The position numbers and the translations under genes are program-made. Positions 7,665-16,452 of a DNA stretch of 54,087 nucleotides are shown piece by piece. Source of the DNA: Clostridia bacterium. Its GTDB lineage: Bacteria; Bacillota; Clostridia; Oscillospirales; Acutalibacteraceae. Location: the NCBI GenBank assembly GCA_017474205.1, contig JAFVID010000067.1, positions 1 through 54,087 on the forward strand, given 5' to 3'. Within the stretch, counting starts at the first letter, position 1. Every line of letters starts with the position of its first letter. The notes below the pieces were generated by a model. That model saw only the letters and a program-made list of their open reading frames with translations, did not search any database and was not told the DNA's origin.

Positions 7665-8753
7665 TTGGATAGAACAAAAATTAAAATTAGTTCAGGACAA
7701 TTCCTCGCATTACTTCTATGCAGTAGAATAACCGTTACTTTAACCTATTCCCTAAACAATAGCGAACACACATCGTCGGGTAGTGATTTTGTTAATGCTA
7801 TTATTCTTATTCCAATTATGCTGTTGCTGGGTATTCCGGCTTATATTCTTATAAAACAAAACAAAAATAAATCTTTAATTGACCGAGCATATGATATATC
7901 ATCTTCCTTTGGCAACCTTCTTTCGGTGCTATATTCACTTTATTTTTTATTCATTCCGATTGCATCAATATCTCGATTCAATATATTTATTACAAGCACC
8001 ATACAAACCGATAAAAATATGTTTTACTACGCCGTTTTAATAATGTTACCCGTTTGCTTTGCCACAATAAAAGGTATTGAACCTATTGCCAGGGCGGGTA
8101 CTATTGGTGTTGTTCTTGGTGGCTTGATACTTCTTACCATAACCATAATTTTAATACCGAGATTTAATATCTTAAACATTACCGCACCCGCCTTAGAAGA
8201 AAAATCAAATATGTTTTCAATGCTTAAAATACTAACGTCAAACTGTAACGAAACTGTAGCATTATTGATTTTATTCCCTATGGTTAAAGGAAACACAACC
8301 AAAACCTATATTAAATTCTCATTTATTTCAGGAATTATAATTACTATATTGTTATTCACCATAGCAGCAACATTAGGTGCTTATGCAAAATTGCAATCGT
8401 TTCCTTATTATACTGCATACGGGGTTGCGGAATTAGGTTCACTCAAAAGATTAGATGCAATTCATTCTGCAGTTTGGCTTATAGGTGTATTTATAAAATC
8501 GGCAACCTTCACTTATACCTCTTGTCTTTGCCTTGAAAGAATTATACCCCATAAATTCAGAACGTTAACGATTGTTATAGTGGGGATTATAATCACTGTT
8601 TTAGCATCCATTATATCGGGGAATTATGGTAACTTTGATTGGCTTTACGGCTCGGTGAATTTGTTAAGAAGTTTATTGGTATTCTCCCTTGCAATACCGT
8701 TATTTGTGATTATTGCATCTAATATTAAGAGAAAAAGAAGGGTGATTAATTAA
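7665..8753 (+). CDS. gerB: spore germination permease, GerB family (B subunit)
   Basis: 362 residues with about ten hydrophobic helices, related to the amino acid/polyamine transporter superfamily. B subunits form the membrane part of the germinant receptor and carry ligand-binding residues. It begins with TTG at 7665, two bases after the gerA stop, with GAGGT upstream. The opening KIKISSGQFLALLLCSRIT is family-like. The next gene starts directly after the stop codon. Confidence 0.93.
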   Translation: MDRTKIKISSGQFLALLLCSRITVTLTYSLNNSEHTSSGSDFVNAIILIPIMLLLGIPAYILIKQNKNKSLIDRAYDISSSFGNLLSVLYSLYFLFIPIASISRFNIFITSTIQTDKNMFYYAVLIMLPVCFATIKGIEPIARAGTIGVVLGGLILLTITIILIPRFNILNITAPALEEKSNMFSMLKILTSNCNETVALLILFPMVKGNTTKTYIKFSFISGIIITILLFTIAATLGAYAKLQSFPYYTAYGVAELGSLKRLDAIHSAVWLIGVFIKSATFTYTSCLCLERIIPHKFRTLTIVIVGIIITVLASIISGNYGNFDWLYGSVNLLRSLLVFSLAIPLFVIIASNIKRKRRVIN

Positions 8754-9860
8754 ATGAAAAAATTGCTGATATATTTTATAATAATATGTATAATCACCCT
8801 ATCAGGTTGCTCAAGATTTAGTTTAGATGAACGAAGTATTATTGAGGGGATTGCCATTGATATCCACGATGATGGGATTTTGGTTACGACACAGGTTTAC
8901 AAACAAAGCGGAAATCAAAACGAAACCGAAAAATATGAAATTCACGAGGCGATTGGGAATACCGTATATGATGCGCTTCAAAATATATCTCACATAAGCG
9001 GTAAACGTCCATTTTACTCATATAATAAAATTATAATCATTTCATACGATGCTCTTAAAGATGGGTTATATAACGTTTTAGATTACTTTATAAGAGATAA
9101 TGAAATAAGACACAACACCCTTGTATGTTGTTCGATAGGAAAAGCCGGCGATATGCTTAAAATAAAAAACGAAGGACAACTTATGCCTGCCGAAAGAATC
9201 ACAACCCTTCTTGGGATAGCGGGTATTCCATCGTATAAAACTGCAAGCGGTGAATTGCTCGACGTTGGAACGAGAATGCAAGATGAATGCACCGACGTAT
9301 ATTTACCCTGCCTTAAACTCGTTGAAACAAATGAGGGTAAAATCGCGTATTCTGAAGGGTCTGTTGCATTTTCAAAGGATAAACCGATTTACAATTTATC
9401 CCCCGAAGAGCAACTTGCTTTTTGTTATATTAACGGTTATGAAACACATTATCCCTTAACGGTTGAATACAACACAGCAAAACTTGTCTTTTCACTAAAA
9501 GATATAGACAAAGATATTAAGGTCAGCAAAAACGGTAATAATGGATTCGATTTCAACATCAAGTTTAATATAAACACGATACTTGAGGAAGTTTATTCAA
9601 GTGGAAAGAAATATGATGATGCTGAAATAAAACAAATATCCAATTTATTGGGTGAAAAGATTTGCAAGATGTCAAATTTAGCAACAAAGAACGTTTTGTT
9701 AAAATATAAAAGCGATATATTTCAATATGGTGCACACGTTAGACAAAGATTTCCAAAGGAATATAGCAACCTTTCGTCGTGGCACGATATTATTTCAAAT
9801 TGCACATTCAATTTCACTCACGAGGTTACTTTGAGCCGTGTGGGAGAAAATAATCTATAA
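8754..9860 (+). CDS. gerC: spore germination lipoprotein, Ger(x)C family (C subunit)
   Basis: 368 residues. A signal peptide of about 18 residues ends in the lipobox LSGC, so the protein should be lipid-anchored. After it comes the family's DERSIIEGIAIDI motif, and the C-terminal part has the expected KYKSDIFQYGAHVRQRFP region. C subunits complete the GerABC receptor. Start ATG is immediately after the gerB stop codon. Confidence 0.94.
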   Translation: MKKLLIYFIIICIITLSGCSRFSLDERSIIEGIAIDIHDDGILVTTQVYKQSGNQNETEKYEIHEAIGNTVYDALQNISHISGKRPFYSYNKIIIISYDALKDGLYNVLDYFIRDNEIRHNTLVCCSIGKAGDMLKIKNEGQLMPAERITTLLGIAGIPSYKTASGELLDVGTRMQDECTDVYLPCLKLVETNEGKIAYSEGSVAFSKDKPIYNLSPEEQLAFCYINGYETHYPLTVEYNTAKLVFSLKDIDKDIKVSKNGNNGFDFNIKFNINTILEEVYSSGKKYDDAEIKQISNLLGEKICKMSNLATKNVLLKYKSDIFQYGAHVRQRFPKEYSNLSSWHDIISNCTFNFTHEVTLSRVGENNL

Positions 9861-9867
9861 TGAATTT

Positions 9868-9890
9868 TAATCCCCTGTTTTGCATATATA
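9868..9890 (+). promoter_or_regulatory. possible sigma-E-type promoter of spoIIP (weak)
   Basis: The short gap before spoIIP contains CATATATT near 9883, resembling the sigma-E -10 (CATACAAT), about 14 bases after an AT-rich GAATTTT. spoIIP is a sigma-E gene in known spore-formers, which is the main reason to look here. Read-through from gerC is equally possible. Confidence 0.25.
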
Positions 9891-9914
9891 TTACATATGC
9901 AAGGAGGGGATTTT

Positions 9915-10955
9915 TTGATATATAAATATCGAAAATTTGTTACTGTATTCGCTATATTTTCAGTGTTTATCTTATCGGTTACAGTGGGCGGTAGGTTTGT
10001 TTTTAGAGCGTTTGAAAAAGGATTAAAGGCATCGATGTATTTATCCTATCCACAGGTTATTCCATATTGTTTTGAGAATAATACGTCTAATATAAAAGAG
10101 GAGCCAACCATCCAAAACGAGGATGCCCCCTCCCCCACGCAAAGCGCACCCACCACGGAACCTACTAAAATTGAAACGGGTGATATTAAGACAACGTTAC
10201 TATCATTAACCAATGCAAACACAATACAATCGGGGGTACATATAAGTAACAAAACGGGGCTTTCGGTTGACATTGCAAAACTACTTAATCAAGGGTTACC
10301 TTTTGAAATATCAAATACAAAAGAACCGCAGGTTTTAATTGTTCACACCCACGCCACAGAAGGATATACCGTGGGTGATTATGGATACTACATAAAAAGT
10401 CAAGATACTCGCACACGGGATAATTCAAAGAATGTTGTTCGTGCGGGAGATGTTTTAGCAGACGTACTTAACAAGGCAGGAATTAAAACAATAAACGATA
10501 CAATACAACACGATTATCCGTCATATACGGGGGCTTATTCTCGCTCGGCTGAAACTATAAAAAAATATCTTAAACAATACCCAACTATTAAGGTTGTTAT
10601 TGACCTACATAGAGATGCAATCACACAAAGCAATAACGTAAAAGTGAAACCCACCACCGAGATAAACGGCAAAAAAGCGGCACAAATTATGTTGCTTTGC
10701 GGTGCCGAGGCGGGAGATGTTACAAATTTCCCAAATTGGAAGGAGAATTTAAGGTTTAATCTCGCTTTAGAAAAGCAATTAGAGGCAGATTATCCCACCC
10801 TTTGCAGACCAATGTTATTCAAACAATGTAAATATAATTTCAATTTACTTAACGGATCAATACTAATTGAATTAGGCAGCGAAGCAAATACCCTTGAAGA
10901 GGCATTATATTCGGCAGAACTTTTAGGAAATTCCCTTGTTAAGGTGCTGAAATGA
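9915..10955 (+). CDS. spoIIP: stage II sporulation protein P (peptidoglycan amidase)
   Basis: SpoIIP is an amidase/endopeptidase that, with SpoIID and SpoIIM, dissolves septal peptidoglycan during engulfment. 346 residues: one N-terminal membrane segment (about 10-30), a Pro/Thr/Glu-rich linker and the catalytic domain with VLIVHTHATEGYT (zinc His and Glu) near residue 140 and VVIDLHRDA near 225. I chose TTG at 9915 because GGAGGGG lies 5-6 bases upstream; an ATG at 9897 would place that ribosome site inside the gene. Follows gerC and precedes ylmC on the same strand. Confidence 0.94.
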   Translation: MIYKYRKFVTVFAIFSVFILSVTVGGRFVFRAFEKGLKASMYLSYPQVIPYCFENNTSNIKEEPTIQNEDAPSPTQSAPTTEPTKIETGDIKTTLLSLTNANTIQSGVHISNKTGLSVDIAKLLNQGLPFEISNTKEPQVLIVHTHATEGYTVGDYGYYIKSQDTRTRDNSKNVVRAGDVLADVLNKAGIKTINDTIQHDYPSYTGAYSRSAETIKKYLKQYPTIKVVIDLHRDAITQSNNVKVKPTTEINGKKAAQIMLLCGAEAGDVTNFPNWKENLRFNLALEKQLEADYPTLCRPMLFKQCKYNFNLLNGSILIELGSEANTLEEALYSAELLGNSLVKVLK

Positions 10956-10964
10956 GGAATGATT

Positions 10965-11249
10965 ATGTGTTGCAGAATAGTTGAATTAAAGAACAAGGAG
11001 GTTATATGTATAAAAGATGCCACTCGAATAGGACTGGTTAACGATGTGGAGATAGATACCTGTTCGGGAAAAGTTGTTTCGCTTGTAATATACGGCAAGC
11101 CCCGACTATTTGGCCTTTTGGGAAGAGAGGAAGATATTGTTATTAATTGGGATTGCATAGAAGTAATTGGGGACGATACTATTTTGGTATCATACAATGC
11201 CGCCTATAAACCTCTCTTAAAAAAGAATAGATTTTCGGATATAATTTAG
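10965..11249 (+). CDS. YlmC/YmxH-family PRC-barrel sporulation-associated protein
   Basis: A 94-residue single PRC-barrel protein: MCCRIVELKNKEVICIKDA, ATRIGLVNDVEID, SGKVVSLVIYGKPRLFGLLG and IVINWDCIEVIGDDTILV are the family pattern. Members occur widely in endospore formers; the molecular role is not settled. Start at 10965 fits GAGG 7 bases upstream, better than ATG 10959, which is too close. Lies 9 bases after spoIIP and is probably co-transcribed. Confidence 0.88.
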   Translation: MCCRIVELKNKEVICIKDATRIGLVNDVEIDTCSGKVVSLVIYGKPRLFGLLGREEDIVINWDCIEVIGDDTILVSYNAAYKPLLKKNRFSDII

Positions 11250-11251
11250 AA

Positions 11252-11282
11252 AAAGGGATAGGCAAAGACCTATCCCTTTAAC
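11252..11282. terminator. bidirectional terminator between ylmC and spoVT
   Basis: AAAGGGATAGG and CCTATCCCTTT form an 11-bp stem between converging genes, with an A-run before and T-rich sequence after. Confidence 0.8.
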
Positions 11283-11283
11283 G

Positions 11284-11826
11284 TTATTCTTCCATTTGTT
11301 TACCTAAAAATGCTGCTGCGACTTGGGCAAGTTTTACGTCCGCCTCGGTTGGAATTGCCCCCGTTTCGGGAGAAATAAAACACACTGCACCTGCTATATC
11401 TCCTGCCGCAAGTATGGGTACTGCCACCGCTGCAGTTCTATCTACACCCTCAAGGGGAAAAAAGCGGTAGGTATCCCCTTGATTCATAATATAAAACTTT
11501 CGTTGCTCAAGCAGGTCTTCAAGTTGGGTGGAAAGACGGCGTTCTAAAAGTTCCTTTTTAGGAAGTCCCGATGCCGCTACACAATTATCTCTGTCGCAAA
11601 TAATTACGGGTAAAGTGGTACCTTTGTTTAGCACCTCAGCATATTGAGTGGCAAAAGTGGCAAGTTCACCAATGGGTGAATATTTTTTGAATATAACATC
11701 GCCGTTGTTGTCAGTAAATATTTCGAGTGGATCTCCTTCACGAATCCGCATAGTGCGACGAATTTCTTTTGGGATTACCACACGACCAAGGTCATCAATT
11801 CTTCTAACAATTCCTGTTGCTTTCAT
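11284..11826 (-). CDS. spoVT: stage V sporulation protein T (AbrB-type transition regulator)
   Basis: SpoVT modulates sigma-G-dependent transcription in the forespore. 180 residues: the N-terminal AbrB swapped-hairpin DNA-binding domain (KATGIVRRIDDLGRVVIP, IRRTMRIREGDPLEIF) and a C-terminal GAF-like domain from about residue 55. AAGGAG precedes ATG at 11826. The gene is intact, but two truncated duplicates of its promoter and first codons lie at 15.5 and 17.95 kb, so its present 5' end may have been supplied by an inserted element. Confidence 0.95.
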   Translation of the reverse strand: MKATGIVRRIDDLGRVVIPKEIRRTMRIREGDPLEIFTDNNGDVIFKKYSPIGELATFATQYAEVLNKGTTLPVIICDRDNCVAASGLPKKELLERRLSTQLEDLLEQRKFYIMNQGDTYRFFPLEGVDRTAAVAVPILAAGDIAGAVCFISPETGAIPTEADVKLAQVAAAFLGKQMEE

Positions 11827-11861
11827 ATATAAAAACTCCTTGCTTTACAAATTTGTACTGT

Positions 11862-11891
11862 TAGTATCTGTAAAACAAGGAGATTTATACT
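11862..11891 (-). promoter_or_regulatory. sigma-G-like promoter of spoVT
   Basis: Minus-strand AGTATA (11886-11891), a 17-base spacer and GATACTA (11862-11868) resemble the sigma-G consensus TGnATA / CATACTA. The same arrangement with the same 17-base spacing recurs in both truncated copies, supporting its reality. Confidence 0.55.
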
Positions 11892-11928
11892 GTTCAAAAA
11901 AAGATTATTCAGCTTATGATAATAATTA

Positions 11929-14679
11929 TTAGCCAATATAGTCATAACCGCTAGATTGATCACCAAAATAATTATCTTCAGCTTCATACCATGCAAGCAC
12001 ATAATCTTCGAAATAAAGAATTAAGGCTCTACTATATCCAGTAGAATCGTTCGGATATGTCACTGTGCGCTTGTATAACACATATTCACCTTCAAACGAA
12101 ACTGGTGATATGATCTTATGGTTTGTATGATCTACATTTGTTTGGATTGAAAATGTTCGGTCTGCTCGTAGTGTAATGTAGGAATACCCGTTGTCTACAC
12201 CAACCCAAAAACCTTCGTATCGTCCAGTTTTAATACCACTATTTGTTTTATGCTTTTCTGAGCTTTTATAGCAACCCGGAAACACTTTTTTTACCGATTT
12301 TAGTTTTTCTTCTTGTTGTGCTTTTTCGTATTGTTGCAAAAAGTACGAACCTTCTGTCTGTGTAATCGTATAATAGTTCTCTCCGACTTGCATCTTATAT
12401 TTTTGAATCGATTGAAACTCTTCTGCTATTTGGTTGAACACAATGTTTTTATACGATTCTAAGGTTACTATTAACTCTCCGTTGGTATATTTATATTTAC
12501 CATTAGAGAATTGTCCACTTCCAGAACAAAATGCAAGAATTGTTCCATCAGAATGGAAGCGTGCAACATATTGTGTTCCCATTGTTTGGCCAAAAGTTAA
12601 ATTCCAATATGTATTATTAAAATTTACAGGTCTCAGTTCCTCTGCAATGCCGAAAATTTTATATGCACCCTTTTTTTCTATTATAAATTTATATGTTCCG
12701 CAATAATTATCTCCCGATCCATAAAGTTCTGCAGAAGCAATTATTCTTTCATTATTATATTCTTTTAAATACACATTTTGATAGGTGACACCACCTTTGT
12801 TTCCCATAAAGAAAAACAACTCATCATTATAAGAAACATGCGCTTCGCTAATATAGGTTGCCAAAGAGCTGTCTATACAATCATAAACATGCTTTTTTGC
12901 TTCCTCGTATGTCTTACAGCACATGCTTTTCTCCGGATAACCGCCATAAGCGCCCTGTATATCATCAGGTAGCATTTCCCAAATCGCTTCGCTTTCTGCA
13001 CTTGAAAGATTATCATCAACTTTCAAATCACAAGCAACACCCATATTATCATAGGTTTCATATCGAGAAATAAGTTTTTTTGCTATTTTTAATGCTTCTG
13101 CCTCTGTTAGTTGATACTCTTCTAAATGGTTCAACAATTTAGAAGCAGCTATTTTTTTTAGATTAACCTTTTTATACTTCTCAAAATGCTCAAAGGAGTC
13201 AAATTCTGTGTTTTCTTCAGCAATATACAATCCCATTATCAGTTGCTCGATTTTTTCGGATTTGTTATTATAATAGGACGCATCTTCGTCAAATACATCA
13301 CCCATTACTTCAAAACATTTTTTGCTTGCTATCATACAAAGCAAAAGCGAGAGGCGTAACTTTTCGGTGCTTTCATCGGTTGTTGTGTCATACGAGCGAT
13401 ATTTAGATGCGGCCGACAAAACAACATTAGAATAAACAGGCAACTTTGCAATTTCTCCAGGTTTAAACGGCATAAAAGTTTCCAATACCACTCCTGCAAC
13501 TTTAGCCGTTGCTGTATATACACCGATAGGACTAAGGTCTTTTAATGTATCACTAGCAACGGTTGTTGCGATTTCTTTATATAGCGCAGGAACAATATTA
13601 TCACCATACAGATCATACACTTGTTTAGCAGCTTTTCTTGCAGTTTCTTTATTGGAAACTTTTGAATCAACATTATAAACCGCGTTTAACATTTGTCTGT
13701 TATCTTCTACTTGCGTTGCATAGGTATAGGCATAGGTCAAAATTTCAATGCAATCCCCAAAAGATATTTTTTCGCCGGTCCAAGCATCGTTTAAACCTTT
13801 AAGATCGTCCGTTTTTAGTTCTCCGGAGTCATAATATGCCTTTAGGGAATCTAGCAAGACACCACCTGTTTCGGAAGAAATCTCTGATTTGCCTGCGGCT
13901 TCTACCCACCCATATACAGATTTCATATCTTTGGCGGTGCTGTTTGCTTTATTGAAGAATTCAACTGCAGAATCAATTGCAGATGCATCTTCTGCCATAG
14001 CCTTTAAATATAAATTATCATCTGAAAGAAAGTCGGAAAAAGCATCTTTATAATCGTTATATTCCCCTGAGTTGTATAAAATATCTAATCTGTCAAAACG
14101 AACATTGACAACGGTATCCCAAACATAATTCGGAACTATTGTGAGTAATGCTGCCCAATCCATGTCATAGAATTCAGTTGATATATTAAAATAATAATCA
14201 GATATATCAAAATCATATAAAACCTCTGCTAATGAGAGTTTATTATTGGATATGTAGATAGTATTATCCTTCACCTCATATATATCGGCATTTAGAACAG
14301 GCAGCATCTGACATAGCGGAAGATATATTTTGCCCTCTATTTCAAAACAATCTGAAAGTTCAAAAAACTTCTTTCCACTAACAAGCATTTTCTTTTTTGC
14401 AATATCAATTACTACCGACTTAAACGCTTTTTTTAGTTCTTGACCTCTTATTAAAAATGTCTTTGTTTTTTCATCGAAGGAAAACCGAGTATAGTTAGTA
14501 AAACTATCGGCAGATATGTATATTTCCCCGTCTTGAACGATTGCTTTTTCTCCGATTGTACCACTTCCGGCATCAATATTAATTTTATAGAATGTGTAGT
14601 CTTCTTTTGCATTAACTCCAACACAAACACAAGGCAAGAGAATAGCAACACAAAGTAAAATTGCTAACAATCTTCTCAT
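11929..14679 (-). CDS. large exported protein of unknown function
   Basis: 916 residues with a clear signal peptide (about 1-24, LLAILLCVAILLPCVCVGVNA). The next 120 residues (GEIYISADSFTNYTRFSF, GKIYLPLCQMLPVLNADIYE) resemble the beta-rich copper-amine-oxidase-type N-terminal domain used as a surface stalk in Firmicutes. The middle is alpha-helical and Lys/Glu-rich. The C-terminal 250 residues are beta-rich and look like two lipocalin-type units (NTYWNLTFGQTMGTQY, RYEGFWVGVDNGYSYITL). I recognise no enzyme motif. ATG overlaps the upstream gene's TGA by four bases, so the two proteins are probably made together. Confidence 0.8.
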   Translation of the reverse strand: MRRLLAILLCVAILLPCVCVGVNAKEDYTFYKINIDAGSGTIGEKAIVQDGEIYISADSFTNYTRFSFDEKTKTFLIRGQELKKAFKSVVIDIAKKKMLVSGKKFFELSDCFEIEGKIYLPLCQMLPVLNADIYEVKDNTIYISNNKLSLAEVLYDFDISDYYFNISTEFYDMDWAALLTIVPNYVWDTVVNVRFDRLDILYNSGEYNDYKDAFSDFLSDDNLYLKAMAEDASAIDSAVEFFNKANSTAKDMKSVYGWVEAAGKSEISSETGGVLLDSLKAYYDSGELKTDDLKGLNDAWTGEKISFGDCIEILTYAYTYATQVEDNRQMLNAVYNVDSKVSNKETARKAAKQVYDLYGDNIVPALYKEIATTVASDTLKDLSPIGVYTATAKVAGVVLETFMPFKPGEIAKLPVYSNVVLSAASKYRSYDTTTDESTEKLRLSLLLCMIASKKCFEVMGDVFDEDASYYNNKSEKIEQLIMGLYIAEENTEFDSFEHFEKYKKVNLKKIAASKLLNHLEEYQLTEAEALKIAKKLISRYETYDNMGVACDLKVDDNLSSAESEAIWEMLPDDIQGAYGGYPEKSMCCKTYEEAKKHVYDCIDSSLATYISEAHVSYNDELFFFMGNKGGVTYQNVYLKEYNNERIIASAELYGSGDNYCGTYKFIIEKKGAYKIFGIAEELRPVNFNNTYWNLTFGQTMGTQYVARFHSDGTILAFCSGSGQFSNGKYKYTNGELIVTLESYKNIVFNQIAEEFQSIQKYKMQVGENYYTITQTEGSYFLQQYEKAQQEEKLKSVKKVFPGCYKSSEKHKTNSGIKTGRYEGFWVGVDNGYSYITLRADRTFSIQTNVDHTNHKIISPVSFEGEYVLYKRTVTYPNDSTGYSRALILYFEDYVLAWYEAEDNYFGDQSSGYDYIG

Positions 14680-15218
14680 TTTAATTCTCCCTCCTCATAT
14701 TTTTGCAATATCTCTAAATATGTCTTTTGAGAATATTCATAAAGATTTCCACTCATCGCATCTGCGAATTCATCAGAAAAGGTTATATGATATTCACCGT
14801 TGATTTTGTATGCATATATCAAAGCCTTTATTTCCTTTGTTTCTGACTTTTCAATTTGTTTGCATAAAAAATCATTAATATCCTCAGCGTTGTTATTTTG
14901 TGGCAACTCGGAGGAATCAAGTTCAGATAATTGACCTCCCAAATTAGGAGCCGTAACAGTAGCCGATATTATGTAGGTATCATCCTCTCGCTTAACAGAA
15001 TTAAGTTTATAGGATGAGAGTTCATCTAATTTAGACAGAAATGCAGGTTGATCTTCCGTTTGACCGGCAGTCCATGCTGTATCAACAGCAGCAATTAAAT
15101 CTTTACTGGGTTTACCACCAAACACAGATACTAAAACAATAATTGCAATAATGATGACCGCGAAAACTCCAATAAGAATGAAAATGTTTCTCTTTGTGAA
15201 AAAGTTCTTAATATTCAT
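14676..15218 (-). CDS. single-span membrane protein of unknown function
   Basis: 180 residues with an N-terminal membrane anchor (about 12-34, FILIGVFAVIIIAIIVLVSV) and an extracytoplasmic domain. First gene of a two-gene operon with the large exported protein. AAGGGGG lies upstream of the ATG and a sigma-A promoter precedes it. The outer domain has a repeated Ser/Leu/Glu pattern (FLSKLDELSSYKLNSVKRED) and no motif I can name. The pair may form a surface complex; this is inferred from the overlap only. Confidence 0.75.
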   Translation of the reverse strand: MNIKNFFTKRNIFILIGVFAVIIIAIIVLVSVFGGKPSKDLIAAVDTAWTAGQTEDQPAFLSKLDELSSYKLNSVKREDDTYIISATVTAPNLGGQLSELDSSELPQNNNAEDINDFLCKQIEKSETKEIKALIYAYKINGEYHITFSDEFADAMSGNLYEYSQKTYLEILQKYEEGELK

Positions 15219-15247
15219 TATTCTACGTCCCCCTTGTTATGTTCTAC

Positions 15248-15276
15248 ATTATATCATATAATACTTAAACAATCAA
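15248..15276 (-). promoter_or_regulatory. sigma-A promoter of the exported-protein operon
   Basis: Minus-strand TTGATT (15271-15276), 17 bases, TATAAT (15248-15253), 30 bases upstream of the membrane-protein start. It implies vegetative expression independent of the spoVT-like promoter further upstream. Confidence 0.7.
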
Positions 15277-15307
15277 TATTTACCGATAATCGCTGATAAA
15301 CATCAAA

Positions 15308-15327
15308 GGAGCAGAATTCTCTGCTCC
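15308..15327. repeat. perfect 20-bp palindrome
   Basis: GGAGCAGA-ATTC-TCTGCTCC. On the minus strand it is followed only by a short T-tract, so it may be a weak terminator ahead of the exported-protein operon promoter or part of the adjacent recombination-like end. Confidence 0.5.
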
Positions 15328-15339
15328 CGAAAATATGTA

Positions 15340-15442
15340 AAAACCGCATAAAACCATAAAATTAGGGGCTTGTGTTCAATAGGGCAAACCAACGAAAGCC
15401 CTAGTGTTTATGCGGGTTTATAGCTCTTGGTGTTATTATACC
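15340..15442. other. inverted-repeat element next to truncated spoVT copy (putative integration-element end)
   Basis: AACCGCATAAA near 15342 and TTTATGCGGGTTT near 15407 are inverted arms enclosing AGGGGCTTGTG and GCCCTAGTG. The element runs through TGTTATTATA (about 15431) into the broken spoVT copy. A similar arrangement (CCGC, CCTAG, TGTTATTATA) lies beside the other broken copy at 17.85 kb. This fits the arm/core region of a tyrosine-recombinase element, but no recombinase gene is present. No other gene was seen in 15219-15577. Confidence 0.45.
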
Positions 15443-15481
15443 TCATTCATCTATGCGTCTAACAATACCTGTTGCTTTCAT
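15443..15481 (-). pseudogene. truncated spoVT 5' copy (codons 1-12)
   Basis: ATG at 15481 opens MKATGIVRRIDE then TGA. The first eleven residues are identical to SpoVT, then homology ends. The ribosome site (AAGGAG) and a sigma-G-like promoter upstream (15517-15546: AGTATA, 17 bases, GATAATA) are preserved. About 100 bases align with the intact spoVT 5' region, with scattered substitutions, so this is not a recent exact duplication. It could still make a 12-residue peptide. Confidence 0.8.
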
Positions 15482-15516
15482 ATATACATTTCTCCTTAAA
15501 TTACAAATTGTGTTGT

Positions 15517-15546
15517 TATTATCTGTAATTTGAGGAGATTTATACT
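15517..15546 (-). promoter_or_regulatory. sigma-G-like promoter of the 15.5-kb spoVT fragment
   Basis: AGTATA (15541-15546), a 17-base spacer and GATAATA (15517-15523) on the minus strand, parallel to the intact spoVT promoter. Transcripts would run toward the exported-protein operon, unless stopped by the hairpins at 15.3-15.4 kb. Confidence 0.45.
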
Positions 15547-15577
15547 GCAACAATTTACTTTTTGGACGAAACCTATT

Positions 15578-16345
15578 TTAATTGATATTGCTATTTTTAA
15601 AATTTTTCTGATAGTGCGATGGTGATTCACCAAAGCGTTGCTTGAAGATTTTCGAAAAAATATAGATATCGGAATACCCAACAGAAGTTGCTGTGGTGGT
15701 AATGCTGTATCCAAGGCGGAGAAACGCTTTCGCCTGATTCATGCGGTATTCAATCAAATATTGTTGTGGAGAAATACCTTTTCTTTCCGAAAATATTTTG
15801 GAAAAATAGGTTCTTTCCAAATGAACGCTTGCTGCTATTTGCGAAATGCTCAAAGGCGTCATATATTGAGAATGAATCAGATTTAGTGCCGCATTAATAG
15901 GATCTTCTTTTGTTTGGTTTTCTTCCATTAGAAAAGAAAACAACTCCCAGAGCTGAGCCAGGATAAATTCTGTTTTTCCGTTATGAAGATTATGCGAAGC
16001 TTTCATATGCTCGAAAATACGTAATGCTCCCGGAATATCATAGCAATCATTCAGTTGTAGCGGCGGAGTTCCTGTGAAACCCACCCAAATATATTCCCAG
16101 GGGTCTTCCAAATCCGCTTCGTAATAGGTTTCCGTAAAGGGTGGGATAACAAACATCATCCCGCTTGAGAGGGCATACTTTTTTTCGTCAATTTGAAAAA
16201 CGCCTTTCCCGGAAACAACAAAATGAAAAAGCCAATGTGTACGTGTTGCAGGGCCAAACCCATGAGATTTCTCGCAAGATTCAAAGCCAAACAGAACAGG
16301 ATTTATTCTTTCATAATTTTTGTTTATAATAACCTCAGAATGCAT
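15578..16345 (-). CDS. AraC-family transcriptional regulator (sugar-responsive, divergent from melA)
   Basis: 255 residues: an N-terminal cupin-like sugar-sensing domain (WLFHFVVSGKGVFQIDEKKY) and a C-terminal double helix-turn-helix (LSISQIAASVHLERTYFSKIF, then TATSVGYSDIYIFSKIFKQRF). I chose ATG at 16345 because AGGAG is 6 bases upstream. Head-to-head with the alpha-galactosidase gene, so it most likely activates it in response to a galactoside such as melibiose or raffinose. The sugar is inferred from the neighbour. A terminal piece of the downstream spoVT fragment lies 30 bases after its stop. Confidence 0.88.
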   Translation of the reverse strand: MHSEVIINKNYERINPVLFGFESCEKSHGFGPATRTHWLFHFVVSGKGVFQIDEKKYALSSGMMFVIPPFTETYYEADLEDPWEYIWVGFTGTPPLQLNDCYDIPGALRIFEHMKASHNLHNGKTEFILAQLWELFSFLMEENQTKEDPINAALNLIHSQYMTPLSISQIAASVHLERTYFSKIFSERKGISPQQYLIEYRMNQAKAFLRLGYSITTTATSVGYSDIYIFSKIFKQRFGESPSHYQKNFKNSNIN

Positions 16346-16397
16346 AGCGATCTCCTGAAAACAACAAAAAGACAAATTATTTATCTCATAATAACAT

Positions 16398-16425
16398 TTG
16401 TTTTTGCCTCATGTCAAGTTATAAT
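16398..16425 (+). promoter_or_regulatory. promoter of melA
   Basis: TTGTTT (16398-16403), a 16-base spacer and TATAAT (16420-16425), 27 bases before the melA ATG. The imperfect -35 suits activation by the divergent AraC protein. Confidence 0.55.
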
Positions 16426-16452
16426 GAAAAAAATCTTATGGAGGGTATAAAT

